This document shows, one piece after another, positions 33,453 through 43,006 of a DNA stretch of 64,000 nt. Each line of letters starts with the position of its first letter. Within the stretch, counting starts at the first letter, position 1. Source of the DNA: Thalassobius sp. I31.1 (GTDB lineage Bacteria > Pseudomonadota > Alphaproteobacteria > Rhodobacterales > Rhodobacteraceae); NCBI RefSeq assembly GCF_003031585.1, contig NZ_PWAA01000007.1:1-64000 (forward strand), given 5' to 3'. A program made the translations under genes and the position numbers. The notes under the pieces were generated by a model. The model did not search any database and had not been told where the DNA came from. It saw only the letters and a program-made list of their open reading frames with translations.

Positions 33453-34382
33453 TTAAAACCCCACCTTATCTGCGCCCTTCAGCTGCAGCATTTCACGTGC
33501 CTCATCCGGCGTTGCGATTTCATAGCCAAGTTCTTCCAGCACGGTACGGATTTTGGTCACCTGCTGCGCATTGCTGACGGCCAGTTCACCACGCCCGATC
33601 ATCAGGCTGTCTTCCAGTCCCACGCGTACGTTGCCGCCCAGGATCACAGCCATAGTCCCCAGGGTCATCTGTTGACGCCCCGCCGCGAGGACTGAGAATT
33701 CATACTGATCGCCCAGCAGACGATCCGCAGTTTCCTTCATCATCATCAGGCTTTGCGGGCTGGTATCAATGCCCCCCAGAACGCCCATAACAAACTGCAG
33801 GAACACAGGCGCTTTGATGCGGTTCTGTTTCAGATAGAAGGCGACAGACTGAATGTGGCCAACGTCATAACATTCGAATTCAAACTTCGCGCCGCCGGCA
33901 TCACCCAGCATGCTGAACACCGCTTCGATATCCTGAAACGTATTCTTGAAAACCACGTCACGGGTGTTTTCCAGGAAGGGTTCTTCCCAGTCGTGTTTCC
34001 AGTCGGTGTAACGGTCTTTCATCGGGAACAGGCCAAAGTTAATCGATCCCATGTTCAGCGAACACATTTCCGGCGCAAGTTCCGCAGGCGCGGACAGACG
34101 CTGTTCCACGGTCATCTGCGAACTGCCCCCGGTCGTCAGGTTGATCACCGCATCGGTCGCATCTTTGATACGCGGCAGGAACTGACGGAAGACCTCAATA
34201 TCAGAGCTTGGTTTGCCGTTTTCCGGATCACGCGCGTGCAGGTGCAAAACAGATGCACCGGCCTCTGCAGCCTCAATCGCGGATGTGGCGATTTCATCAG
34301 GGGTGACGGGCAGATAGGGGCTCATGCTTGGGGTGTGGATGGAACCGGTCACCGCACAGGTGAGGATAATTTTACGTGGCAT
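33453..34382 (-). CDS. BKACE (DUF849) beta-keto acid cleavage enzyme
   Basis: 309 residues. Zinc ligands His47 and His49 in VLHLHARD and Glu257 in VGLEDSL follow the 3-keto-5-aminohexanoate cleavage enzyme pattern. Family members cleave a beta-keto acid with acetyl-CoA to acetoacetate and an acyl-CoA ester; the substrate differs by clade (3-keto-5-aminohexanoate, dehydrocarnitine and others). It lies 2 bases after the aminotransferase and 3 bases before the deacetylase-fold gene. With those neighbours an amino or acetamido beta-keto acid is a fair guess. Confidence 0.85.
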   Translation of the reverse strand: MPRKIILTCAVTGSIHTPSMSPYLPVTPDEIATSAIEAAEAGASVLHLHARDPENGKPSSDIEVFRQFLPRIKDATDAVINLTTGGSSQMTVEQRLSAPAELAPEMCSLNMGSINFGLFPMKDRYTDWKHDWEEPFLENTRDVVFKNTFQDIEAVFSMLGDAGGAKFEFECYDVGHIQSVAFYLKQNRIKAPVFLQFVMGVLGGIDTSPQSLMMMKETADRLLGDQYEFSVLAAGRQQMTLGTMAVILGGNVRVGLEDSLMIGRGELAVSNAQQVTKIRTVLEELGYEIATPDEAREMLQLKGADKVGF

Positions 34383-34384
34383 AA

Positions 34385-35764
34385 TCAGGCCTCCAGCCCG
34401 CTTTCCCGGGCGAACACACCCAGGCTGTCATCAAGAATATTCAGGATGTCGCTGACCTGCTTTTCGGTCACGATCATCGGAGGGCAAATCAGGAAGTGAT
34501 CGCCGTCAATGCCCCCACGGGTGCGGCGGGAATAGGTGATCAAGTTGCGTTCATAACAGATATCAACAAAGCGATCATAGGCGTACAGATCTTTTGGCAG
34601 CGGGGCCATGGTTTCGCGATCCGACACCATTTCAAACGCAGTCAGCAGACCTTTACCGCGCACATCCCCAATGAAAGAATAGCGATCCATCAGATCCGTC
34701 AGGCCGTTCATCAGATGGTCGCCCATCGCGCGGGTATTTGCCATCAGATCCAGACGGTCAATTTCCGCCAGAACCGCCAGCCCGGCAGAACAGGCCAGAG
34801 GATTACCCGCATAAGTGTGCCCATGGGAAAAACCACCTGCATCCAGCACAGTTTCAACCATGCCCTCATCCGCAATCATTGCGCCAAGCGGCGCATAACC
34901 TGCGGCAAAGCCTTTGGACACAGCCACAAGATCGGGCCGCACGTTCCAGTGTTCAGACGCCATGAATGTGCCGGTACGACCAACGCCGGACATGACTTCA
35001 TCCATGATCAGAAGCACGCCGAATTCGTCGCAGATTTCGCGGATGCGGGTGTAATAGCTGTCCGGTGCCACAAGCGCCCCGGTGGATGCACCGCCGACAG
35101 GTTCCATCGCAAAAGCCAGCACAGTTTCCGGCCCCTGCGCAATGATCTCATCGCGCAGCATTTCCGCATATTTCAACCCGCGCTGCTCATCACTCAGATT
35201 GTCCTGATCCTGATAACAGGTCGGCGCAGGGATCTTGGGCATGTCTTTGAACAGAGGCGCAAAAGCATCTTTCAGCGGGCCATAACCTGTCAGCGCCAGC
35301 GCACCCAGGGTGGAACCGTGATAAGACGGAAAACGTGAAATCACCTTCCAGCGTTTGTCCTGCCCGGCGGCCACGGCCCATTGGCGCGCGAATTTCACGC
35401 AGCTTTCAACCGCTTCAGATCCGCCAGAGACAAAGAACACTTTGTTCAGCCCTTCGGGCATCCGGTTGGCAATTTCTGTCGCCAGGTTTTCCGCAGGGGC
35501 GTTTTCGAAATGTAGACGATAGGCGAATGTCGCGCTGTCCATCTGGGCTTTCATTGCTTTCAACACATTCGGGTTGGAATGGCCAATGTTAGACACCATC
35601 GCACCGGAAGAACCGTCAATATAACGTTCGCCGTTTTTCCCGTGGATATAGATGCCTTCCGCACGTTCCACTTCGGGGCGGCGGGCGCGGGATTGATAAA
35701 ACAGGTTTGATTTCTTCACTGCCGTTCTCTCTGCAATGTCCGCCGGGAATTGTCGGGGACTCAT
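34385..35764 (-). CDS. class III aminotransferase (omega-amino acid/polyamine type)
   Basis: 459 residues of the PLP-dependent fold-type I, class III family. PLP Lys284 is in AVSKGFAAGYAPLGA, with Asp255 in LLIMDEVMSGVGRTG. Family enzymes move a terminal amino group from omega-amino acids, polyamines or amino ketones to pyruvate or 2-oxoglutarate. A GTG at 35717-35719 with GAGAG upstream is an alternative start giving VKKSNLFYQS. It is the first gene of the six-gene operon, which is divergent from the LysR gene at 35843. It may deliver an amino-aldehyde or keto acid to the pathway. Confidence 0.86.
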   Translation of the reverse strand: MSPRQFPADIAERTAVKKSNLFYQSRARRPEVERAEGIYIHGKNGERYIDGSSGAMVSNIGHSNPNVLKAMKAQMDSATFAYRLHFENAPAENLATEIANRMPEGLNKVFFVSGGSEAVESCVKFARQWAVAAGQDKRWKVISRFPSYHGSTLGALALTGYGPLKDAFAPLFKDMPKIPAPTCYQDQDNLSDEQRGLKYAEMLRDEIIAQGPETVLAFAMEPVGGASTGALVAPDSYYTRIREICDEFGVLLIMDEVMSGVGRTGTFMASEHWNVRPDLVAVSKGFAAGYAPLGAMIADEGMVETVLDAGGFSHGHTYAGNPLACSAGLAVLAEIDRLDLMANTRAMGDHLMNGLTDLMDRYSFIGDVRGKGLLTAFEMVSDRETMAPLPKDLYAYDRFVDICYERNLITYSRRTRGGIDGDHFLICPPMIVTEKQVSDILNILDDSLGVFARESGLEA

Positions 35765-35842
35765 GTGATGTTTTCAGCAGGTTGCTTTTGTTTTCATCAT
35801 AGCGCAAATAGATATGGTCAATGAATGACATAGGTGAAATCG

Positions 35843-36811
35843 ATGTCTGAGCCGACTGACCCCGATAAACTGATCCGCGAGCTGGACTGGAACCTTCTGC
35901 GCACCTTCATGTTTATCGTGCAGGAAGGCAGCATAACCCTGGCTGCGCGCCGCATGCTGTTGCAGCAACCTTCTGTCAGCCAGGCGCTGAAACGGCTTGA
36001 GGCGCGGCTTGAAACGCCTCTGATTGATCGCGGTCCCTCGCATTTCCGCGTCACCCCTGCGGGGGAGATGTTGTATCAGGAATGTCTGGATATTTTTGGC
36101 TCTCTTTCCCGCACCATTCAGGCGACACAGGGCGCCGAAGATGTGGTGACGGGCAAGGTACGACTGGCGTTTCTCAGCCGGGTGGAAAGCCCGTTTTTCG
36201 ATCAGCTTTTGTCTGATTTTCACGCGGCGCATCCCGAGGTCAGCTTTGATCTGGAAGTCATGTCCAGCAAATCTGTGCAACAGGCGGTGCTTGAAAAATC
36301 CGCAAGCCTTGGGATTTGCCTGGTACATGAACAGCACCCTTCACTGATGTATCAGACATTATACCGGTCATATTTCGGATTTTACTGCGGCCCAAGCCAT
36401 CCACTGTTCGGGTGCGAATATCTGCGCATGGAAGATCTGGCAGGCCATTCTTCGATCTCCTTCCGCACCGATCAGCTTTGGGATGCGTTGCGCCCGATTG
36501 CACTTTTGCGGGCGCAACACCGGCTGGATGACCGGGTGATCGGATATACCTCACATCTGGGCGAAGCCTTGCGGATGATCATCGCCGGCCTGGGATTCGG
36601 CCCGCTGCCAGTGCATGTGGCGCAGAGATTTGTGGAACGGGGCGAGCTTTGGCGTCTGCCGCCCTATGGCAATGCGCTGGAAATTGATGTGCATGTGCTG
36701 CGCCACAAATCCGCGCGCCTGAACCGGGCGGAACTGGCGTTTGCGGAAATGCTGGATGCGCGGCTTGCAACGGCGCCCCTGTCAGAACGTACTTATTCCG
36801 ACGGATCCTGA
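35843..36811 (+). CDS. LysR-family regulator
   Basis: 322 residues from the ATG at 35843, chosen for AGGTGA upstream (an earlier GTG at 35834 is in frame). HTH: GSITLAARRMLLQQPSVSQALKRLEARL, followed by a substrate-binding domain (VTGKVRLAFLSRVESPFFDQLLSDF). It is divergent from the aminotransferase-BKACE operon with 78 bases between them, so it is the likely regulator. Its 3' end overlaps the convergent GlxA-type gene by 19 bases. Confidence 0.86.
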   Translation: MSEPTDPDKLIRELDWNLLRTFMFIVQEGSITLAARRMLLQQPSVSQALKRLEARLETPLIDRGPSHFRVTPAGEMLYQECLDIFGSLSRTIQATQGAEDVVTGKVRLAFLSRVESPFFDQLLSDFHAAHPEVSFDLEVMSSKSVQQAVLEKSASLGICLVHEQHPSLMYQTLYRSYFGFYCGPSHPLFGCEYLRMEDLAGHSSISFRTDQLWDALRPIALLRAQHRLDDRVIGYTSHLGEALRMIIAGLGFGPLPVHVAQRFVERGELWRLPPYGNALEIDVHVLRHKSARLNRAELAFAEMLDARLATAPLSERTYSDGS

Positions 36812-37821
36812 TCCTTCGCAGCCCAGCTTTTGCGAAACGCACCGGGGGATTGCCCGTATCTTTTGCGAAACCGCAGGGCCAGTTGTGTCGCGCTGTTGAA
36901 CCCTGTGGCTGCCGCAATCTCAGTGACCGACAGGCTGGTTTCGTTCAGCAGCGCATGGGCGCGGGCGACACGCAGATCAATGTAATATTGCACCGGCGAT
37001 GTGCCGACATAGGACTTAAACAGGCGTTCCAGCTGTCGCCGGGAAATTCCAACATGATCGGCAATTCCGGCGATGTCTTCCGGTTCTTCCACCGTGGCCT
37101 GCATAAACTGCATAGCCTGAATCAGATGCGGGTTCCGGCTGCCAAGCGCTACGGCATAGGCAGATTTCTGAACACCCTGACGACTGCCGGAACGGGAATG
37201 AATGCACATGTCAGACACGATCACCGCCAGATCCTGCCCGTGATCCCGTTCGATCATTTCTAGCATCATATCAGTCGCCGCATGGCCCCCACCGCATGTC
37301 ATCAGTCCCCGGTCAACTTCATAAAGGTTTGCGGTCGGCACAAGATCCGGGAATATTTCACAGAAAGCGGGCTGATTTTCCCAATGCAGCGTGAATTTCT
37401 GTTTGCGGATGATCCCGGCGCGGGCCAGGGCAAAAGCACCCGTGCAGACAGATCCGATTGTCACGCCAAACGCATTGTGTTTGCGCAGCCAGGCCAGGAC
37501 TTTGTTAGAAAAGCTGTCCGCAGGTTCCGTGCCCGCACAAACAAAAGCCAGGGCGGAGGATGGCAATGTTTCAAGCCCAGAATCCGGCATCAGCATAATG
37601 CCGTTAGAACACCGCACAGGTTCCCCGTCTTCCGTCATCAGAAACCAGCGATACAACTCCCGCCCGGTGACCTGATTGGCAAGGCGCAAAGGTTCGACCG
37701 CGGCGCTGAACGCCAGCATGGTCATCTTTGGCAAAAGCAGAAAGTGGATATCCGTTACCGGCCCGTCGTAATCAATGCGAAAACTGGCGGCCCCTTTGGG
37801 TATGAAACTGTTTGAGGTCAT
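36793..37821 (-). CDS. GlxA-type AraC-family regulator (DJ-1/PfpI plus AraC domain)
   Basis: 342 residues. The N-terminal part is a class I glutamine amidotransferase-like domain (IHFLLLPKMTMLAFSAAVEPLRLANQVTG, GSVCTGAFALARAGII), the C-terminal part two AraC helix-turn-helix units (VGISRRQLERLFKSYVGTSP; AAATGFNSATQLALRFRKRYGQSPGAFRKSW). Proteins of this architecture include regulators of glycine betaine, carnitine and arginine metabolism, so a quaternary amine or amino acid effector is plausible. It is not obviously part of an operon; the target is unknown. Confidence 0.85.
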   Translation of the reverse strand: MTSNSFIPKGAASFRIDYDGPVTDIHFLLLPKMTMLAFSAAVEPLRLANQVTGRELYRWFLMTEDGEPVRCSNGIMLMPDSGLETLPSSALAFVCAGTEPADSFSNKVLAWLRKHNAFGVTIGSVCTGAFALARAGIIRKQKFTLHWENQPAFCEIFPDLVPTANLYEVDRGLMTCGGGHAATDMMLEMIERDHGQDLAVIVSDMCIHSRSGSRQGVQKSAYAVALGSRNPHLIQAMQFMQATVEEPEDIAGIADHVGISRRQLERLFKSYVGTSPVQYYIDLRVARAHALLNETSLSVTEIAAATGFNSATQLALRFRKRYGQSPGAFRKSWAAKDQDPSE

Positions 37822-37970
37822 AGGATTTCATATCATGGACGTCCCGGATTGACGATAGGGACGGACGTGGGATCGGGGCACTTATAGCAAATGAGAAATT
37901 TCCCGGCGTTTATTGCACAAACGCTAATTTTTCGATAATCTGACTGACAAGTCTGGGGGGATGAAAGAAC

Positions 37971-38852
37971 ATGGGCGACTATCTGAAGATGAATGAGCAA
38001 CTCAGGGATATGTTCCCTGATCTGCCGCGCGCGCTTCGTGTGGTTGCCACCTATCTCATGGAACATCCCGGCGATATTGCAACCCTTTCCATGCGTCAGG
38101 TTGCATCAAATGCCGGCGTTTCCCTGCCAAATTTTTCCCGACTGGCTAAGTTGCTGGGCTATGAAACCTATGGCGAACTGCGCGAAATCTATCGTCGTCA
38201 GGTGCAACAGCATGACGTCAGTTATTATCAGTTGCGTGCGGAAAACCTGCAGAAATCCAATAAAGATAACGACAATACGCGGTTTTGGGGCGATCTTCAG
38301 AATGCGGTCACAGACAATGTCACAGCACTGTTTGAAACCATGGATGCGGATTATCTGGCCGATGTGGCGCGTGTGGTTGCCGAAAGCGAACACGTCTATT
38401 TGATCGGCATGCAGGCGTCGCATAGTTTTGCCCAATATCTGAATTACCTGGGTGGTATGACCAGCGATAAATTCCGTCTGGTCCGGTCAGAAGGCGGAAT
38501 TTATGCCGATACCATCACCGATGTCAGCGAACGCGACGCTGTGATCGCTGTAAGTCAGCAACCCTGTGCAGGTGCAACTGTGCGTCTGGCAAAAGTGGCC
38601 CAGGACCGGAAGGCAAAGATCATCGCGATCAGTGACAGCCCGGCGTCGCCATTGGCGATGTGTGCGGATCACGTCTTGCTGACACCCAACCAAAGCCCGC
38701 TGTTTTTTGAATCTTATGTCTCTGCCACCATCATGATTGAGGCGCTGATTGGATTCTACACATTGAACAATACACCCGAAGTGATTGGCCGGATCGAAAA
38801 GATCGAAGCAGACCGGATCCTTCTGGGCGAATACTGGAAAGATGAGGACTGA
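37971..38852 (+). CDS. MurR/RpiR-family regulator (HTH plus SIS domain)
   Basis: 293 residues. N-terminal HTH (LSMRQVASNAGVSLPNFSRLAKLLGYETYGELREIYR) of the RpiR type, then a SIS sugar-phosphate-binding-like domain (VYLIGMQASHSFAQYLNYLGG, AVIAVSQQPCAGATVRLAK). GGGGGATGAAAG precedes the ATG. Two bases separate it from the nitrilase gene, so the two form an operon and the regulator probably controls it. Members lacking sugar pathways often control amino acid or amide catabolism. Confidence 0.86.
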   Translation: MGDYLKMNEQLRDMFPDLPRALRVVATYLMEHPGDIATLSMRQVASNAGVSLPNFSRLAKLLGYETYGELREIYRRQVQQHDVSYYQLRAENLQKSNKDNDNTRFWGDLQNAVTDNVTALFETMDADYLADVARVVAESEHVYLIGMQASHSFAQYLNYLGGMTSDKFRLVRSEGGIYADTITDVSERDAVIAVSQQPCAGATVRLAKVAQDRKAKIIAISDSPASPLAMCADHVLLTPNQSPLFFESYVSATIMIEALIGFYTLNNTPEVIGRIEKIEADRILLGEYWKDED

Positions 38853-38854
38853 AT

Positions 38855-39685
38855 ATGTCATCCACTGACGCACTGACGCTGCTGGCCTGTCAGATCGAAA
38901 TCCCTGCCATGACAACAGCGTCCGAACGCGATGCGCATCTGGCGACATCGGTTGCGAAAGTGCGCGCGGAACTGTCTGGCGCAAAGGCTGATCTGGTGGT
39001 TCTGCCGGAACTGTCCAGCATTGATTATTCCCGTGAAGCCTTTGAATGCCTGGATGAAATCGCAGAAGATGTCGAAGGCGCGTCTTTCCAGGCCTGGCGT
39101 GTTCTGGCGCAGGAATTTGGCGTCTTTATTTCATACAGCTTCGCGCGACGTGACGCGACGGGCACCTATATCTCCATCGCCGTTGCCGGGCCTGACGGGG
39201 AACTGGTCGGGCATTATGACAAACTGCATATGTGTCAGTATGGCGCGTCGATGGAGAAAGAATACTTTGACCGCGGCGATCATATTTTTACCTTTCAAGT
39301 CAAGGGTTTTACCCTGTCACCGATCATCTGCTACGACATCCGCATTCCGGAACTTTGCCGCACATTGACTCTGCAACATGACGTGGATCTGATCCTGCAT
39401 TGCGGGGCCTATTTCCGGGATGAATCCTTTGCCACCTGGCATCACTTTTCCACCACACGCGCGCTGGAAAACCAGGTATTTTTCCTGTCCCTGAACCGGG
39501 CGGGTGCAAATTGGGGCAATTCCCGTTTCTGCTGGCCCTGGATGGATGAAAACACCCATCCGATCCGCTTTAAAGGCACGGATGAGGATTTCCGTTTTAT
39601 CACCATCAGCCGTGATCAGCTGAATAAGGTGCGCGAAGGTTACACTTTCCTGAAGGATCGTCTGGAAGATTACAGCGCGCTTTAA
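38855..39685 (+). CDS. nitrilase-superfamily carbon-nitrogen hydrolase
   Basis: 276 residues. The Glu-Lys-Cys triad is visible: Glu52 in VLPELSS, Lys123 in HYDKLHM and Cys159 in IICYDIRIPEL. This family hydrolyses amides, N-carbamoyl groups or nitriles; the cysteine motif CYDIRIPEL is of the amidase (aliphatic or omega-amidase-like) type rather than a true nitrilase. It is 2 bases after the RpiR regulator gene, whose product probably controls it. Substrate unknown. Confidence 0.82.
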   Translation: MSSTDALTLLACQIEIPAMTTASERDAHLATSVAKVRAELSGAKADLVVLPELSSIDYSREAFECLDEIAEDVEGASFQAWRVLAQEFGVFISYSFARRDATGTYISIAVAGPDGELVGHYDKLHMCQYGASMEKEYFDRGDHIFTFQVKGFTLSPIICYDIRIPELCRTLTLQHDVDLILHCGAYFRDESFATWHHFSTTRALENQVFFLSLNRAGANWGNSRFCWPWMDENTHPIRFKGTDEDFRFITISRDQLNKVREGYTFLKDRLEDYSAL

Positions 39686-39692
39686 AGCAAAA

Positions 39693-39728
39693 CGCGGGCT
39701 TAATCGCCCGCGCCCTGTTTATTTTTTC
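39693..39728. terminator. terminator between nitrilase and tex genes
   Basis: CGCGGGC (39693-39699) and GCCCGCG (39706-39712) form a perfect stem, followed by a T-rich run (GTTTATTTTTTC). It ends the nitrilase transcript and the tail overlaps the tex stop region. Confidence 0.8.
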
Positions 39729-42070
39729 TTATTCATCGCAGAGAGCAGGGCATCACCAAACCCGCCGGTTTGCTGTTTGCCACCGGATTTGCCGCGCGGG
39801 CTGCTCTGGTTATTCTGCCGTCCCTGATTGCGCGGCGCGGTGTTGCGTTCTTTCGGTCCGTCATTGCCACCGGGCTTTGCATCTTTGCGCATCGAAAGCG
39901 CAATGCGTTTGCGGGCGACTTCCACCTCGGTCACCATCACACGCACCACATCCCCGGCCTTCACCACGTCATGCGGGTCTTTGACAAAACGATCCGCCAG
40001 CTGACTGATATGCACAAGCCCATCCTGATGCACGCCGATATCCACAAAGGCCCCGAAAGCGGCGACGTTGGTCACAGTGCCTTCCAGGCGCATGCCTGGT
40101 TTCAGATCGGTGATCGCTTCAACACCATCTGTGAAGGTTGCGGTCTTAAACTCCGGGCGTGGGTCACGGCCGGGTTTTTCCAACTCGGTAAAGATATCGC
40201 GCACCGTGGGAAGGCCGAAATTATCGGTGACAAAGTTTTCCGGCTTTAGGGTTTTCAGCGCGTGGCTCTGGCCCATGATTTCCACCATATTACGTCCGCT
40301 GGCTGTCACAATTTTCTGCGCAACATCATACGCTTCCGGGTGAACAGATGACGCATCAAGCGGCTCTACCCCATCCCGGATACGCAGGAACCCTGCCGCC
40401 TGTTCAAAGGCTTTGGGGCCGAGACCGGATACTTTTAACAGGGATTTTCGTGATGGGAAAGCGCCGTACATATCCCGGTGAAACACAATTGCGCCCGCCA
40501 GTGAACGGCCAAGCCCCGCGACCTGCGCAAGCAGTGGCGCAGACGCCGTGTTCAGATCAACACCAACCGCGTTCACCGCGTCTTCGACCACGGCCTCAAG
40601 CGCATTGCCAAGGCGGCGCTGATCGACATCATGCTGATATTGCCCGACGCCGATGCTTTTCGGGGTGATCTTTACCAGCTCTGCCAGGGGATCCTGCAAG
40701 CGCCGCGCAATCGACACCGCCCCACGCAAGGACACGTCCAGATCAGGGAATTCCTCAGACGCCAGTTCAGACGCGGAATAAACCGATGCGCCCGCCTCTG
40801 ACACCACAACTTTCATCGGCGCTTTTACGGATTTCGGCAGCAATTTCAGGGTTTCCGCCACCAGTTTTTCCGTCTCACGACTGCCCGTACCGTTGCCCAC
40901 AGCGATCAGTTCGATCCCGTGTTTTGTGATCAGCTCCAGCAGTTTCGCCTCGGACCCACGCACATCCATGCGGGGCTGAAATGGGTAGATCGTGGCGGTG
41001 TCCAGAACCTTACCGGTGTCATCAATCGCCGCGACTTTCACCCCGGTGCGAATGCCCGGATCAAGCCCCAGTGTGGCGCGACGACCAGCAGGGGCGGCCA
41101 GAAGCAAATCTTTGAGATTGCGGGAAAAAACCAGGATGGCTTCTTCATGGGCACGCTGGCGCAGATCGCTGAGAAGATCGACATAAAGCGACATGGAAAA
41201 CTTGATCCGCCAGGCCCAGCCCGCCACCGCGCGCAGCCATTTATCGCCCGGCGCGTCACCAGATGTATCAAGATGCGCCGCAACCATGCTGATCGCGCGT
41301 GGCACACCTTCTTCCGCATCCGGGGTGATTTCCATGATCACCACTTCTTCCTTGGCCGCCCTCAGAATGGCCAGGGCTCGGTGCGCAGCAATATCCGCCC
41401 ATTTTTCGCGATGCGCGAAGTAATCGGAAAACTTCGCCCCGTCTTTTTCCTTACCCTCAATGACGCGGGAGGAAATGAAGGCTTCACGCTGCATAAAGTC
41501 GCGCAGGCGTCCCAGAAGATCCGCGTTTTCCGAGAGTTCCTCTGTCAGAATATCCCGCGCCCCGTTCAGGGCATCTTTCACTGTTGCAACAGTTTCCGTC
41601 ACATAAACCGCCGCCAGACCTTCCGGATCCGCTGCACGGTTTTCCTGAATGGCGCGCAACAGCGGTTCCAGCCCGTTTTCACGCGCAATCATCGCCTTTG
41701 TGCGGCGCTTGGGTTTATAGGGCAAATAGATGTCTTCCAGGGTTGCCTTATTGTCTGCCCCGGCAATCGCGCGGGCCAGATCATCCGTCAGCTTGCCCTG
41801 ATCTTTGATGGAATTCAGGATCGTATCGCGCCGCGCTTCCATATCGCGCAGATAGGTCAGGCGGTCTGCCAGCGTACGAAGCTGAATATCATCCAGTCCT
41901 CCGGTGACTTCCTTCCGGTAACGCGCAACAAACGGTACAGTGGCGCCTTCGTCCAGCAACGCGACAGCAGATTTAACCTGTTGAGATGAGGCAGAAATAT
42001 CCTCGGAAATTCTACGAAAGATCCGGTCTTCAACGGCTTGTGCGGCGGGTTTTGTCAAAGGAAGCTCCAT
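39719..42070 (-). CDS. tex: Tex, S1-domain transcription accessory protein
   Basis: About 783 residues from the ATG at 42068-42070 (MELPLTKPAAQAVEDRIFRRIS); the open frame extends to 42157 but the family usually begins near MELPL. Features in order: N-terminal helical region (QQVKSAVALLDEGATVPFVARYRKEVTGGLDD), YqgF-like core (LGLDPGIRTGVKVAAID), HhH region (ISVGQYQHDV-like GVGQYQHDVD; VGVDLNTASAPLL), then an S1 domain (GTVTNVAAFGAFVDIGVHQDGLVHISQL) and a basic tail. It binds nucleic acids and affects transcription and translation. Housekeeping gene, divergent from the PhnD-like gene. Confidence 0.95.
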   Translation of the reverse strand: MELPLTKPAAQAVEDRIFRRISEDISASSQQVKSAVALLDEGATVPFVARYRKEVTGGLDDIQLRTLADRLTYLRDMEARRDTILNSIKDQGKLTDDLARAIAGADNKATLEDIYLPYKPKRRTKAMIARENGLEPLLRAIQENRAADPEGLAAVYVTETVATVKDALNGARDILTEELSENADLLGRLRDFMQREAFISSRVIEGKEKDGAKFSDYFAHREKWADIAAHRALAILRAAKEEVVIMEITPDAEEGVPRAISMVAAHLDTSGDAPGDKWLRAVAGWAWRIKFSMSLYVDLLSDLRQRAHEEAILVFSRNLKDLLLAAPAGRRATLGLDPGIRTGVKVAAIDDTGKVLDTATIYPFQPRMDVRGSEAKLLELITKHGIELIAVGNGTGSRETEKLVAETLKLLPKSVKAPMKVVVSEAGASVYSASELASEEFPDLDVSLRGAVSIARRLQDPLAELVKITPKSIGVGQYQHDVDQRRLGNALEAVVEDAVNAVGVDLNTASAPLLAQVAGLGRSLAGAIVFHRDMYGAFPSRKSLLKVSGLGPKAFEQAAGFLRIRDGVEPLDASSVHPEAYDVAQKIVTASGRNMVEIMGQSHALKTLKPENFVTDNFGLPTVRDIFTELEKPGRDPRPEFKTATFTDGVEAITDLKPGMRLEGTVTNVAAFGAFVDIGVHQDGLVHISQLADRFVKDPHDVVKAGDVVRVMVTEVEVARKRIALSMRKDAKPGGNDGPKERNTAPRNQGRQNNQSSPRGKSGGKQQTGGFGDALLSAMNKKK

Positions 42071-42211
42071 CCTGAATGAACCGTCATTTCTAGCTATAAT
42101 CTTCGGGCAGGCCAAGGCCGCTGTGATGGCATCCGGCGAAAAATCGCGGGCTTGCATTGATGTCGCGATCTATGTGTTATGTGCAGACATAATAATGCCC
42201 CGGAGGATATG

Positions 42212-42961
42212 ATGATTGCCAGCCTGATGATGTATGCCCGTTCGCAACTTGATGCGGCCCACGCGCGGTTCTGGCAGTTGATCCGGGAAAACCTGGCACA
42301 GGCGGGCATTGATGCCCCGGAAGAACTTTCCCAAACAGCAGAAGAGTTTTCCGTCTGGAAAGACCCTGACCTTGTGCTCAGCCAGACCTGTGGCATGCCT
42401 TATCGCACTTGGCTGCATGATCAGGTGAACCTTGTGGGTACGCCTGATTATGGTCTGGACGGTTGTCCCCCCGGTTATTATCGCAGCGCGCTTATGGTAC
42501 GGGCGGATGCGCAATCATCTGATATTGCTGACTTTAAAAGCAAAACTTTTGCCTATAATCAGACTTTTTCGCAGTCCGGCTATGCGGCGCCTTACTGGCA
42601 CCTGAAATCACGCGGCATCTGGTTCCAAAACTCGTGGCAAAGCGAAGGCCATCTGAATTCTGCCCGTTCGGTGGTTGAGGGGCTGGCAGATATTGCGTCA
42701 CTGGACGCCGTGTCCTGGCGGTTGATGCGGGAATATGAAGAATTTGCGCAGGACCTGCGGGTTCTGGAGTGGACCAACCCAACGCCTGGCCTACCGCTGA
42801 TCACATCCACAAAACATGATCCAGAGGTGGTGTTTGATGCTGTCAGCGCCGCAATCACACAGCTGACCCCGGATGATCAGACGGCCCTTGGCATTAAGGG
42901 CCTTGTGCGTATTCCGAAGGAAGATTACCTCGCCATTCCCAACCCGCCTGGTTCTGTCTGA
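42212..42961 (+). CDS. PhnD-like phosphate/phosphonate-type binding protein without signal peptide
   Basis: 249 residues from the ATG at 42212 (GGAGG 5 bases upstream; ATG at 42209 is also possible). The fold resembles the PhnD/SsuA-type periplasmic solute-binding family: TCGMPYRTWL, then NTSWQSEGH-like NSWQSEGHLNSARSVVEGLADIASLDAVSW, the usual helix with conserved Ser/Asp. No signal peptide is present, which is odd for a binding protein; it could be a cytoplasmic sensor-like protein or use a missed upstream start. It stands alone, without ABC genes. Confidence 0.6.
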   Translation: MIASLMMYARSQLDAAHARFWQLIRENLAQAGIDAPEELSQTAEEFSVWKDPDLVLSQTCGMPYRTWLHDQVNLVGTPDYGLDGCPPGYYRSALMVRADAQSSDIADFKSKTFAYNQTFSQSGYAAPYWHLKSRGIWFQNSWQSEGHLNSARSVVEGLADIASLDAVSWRLMREYEEFAQDLRVLEWTNPTPGLPLITSTKHDPEVVFDAVSAAITQLTPDDQTALGIKGLVRIPKEDYLAIPNPPGSV

Positions 42962-42993
42962 AAAATCGGGCTTGTGCCGGGGCCGGTGAGAAA

Positions 42994-43003
42994 TTATCTA
43001 TAA
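42994..43003. promoter_or_regulatory. BioR box TTATCTATAA before bioR
   Basis: TTATCTATAA, the palindromic BioR operator of Alphaproteobacteria, ends 3 bases before the bioR ATG. The same 17-base stretch (AAATTATCTATAAATAA) occurs before bioB at 49200-49216. This position implies autoregulation. Confidence 0.88.
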
Positions 43004-43006
43004 ATA

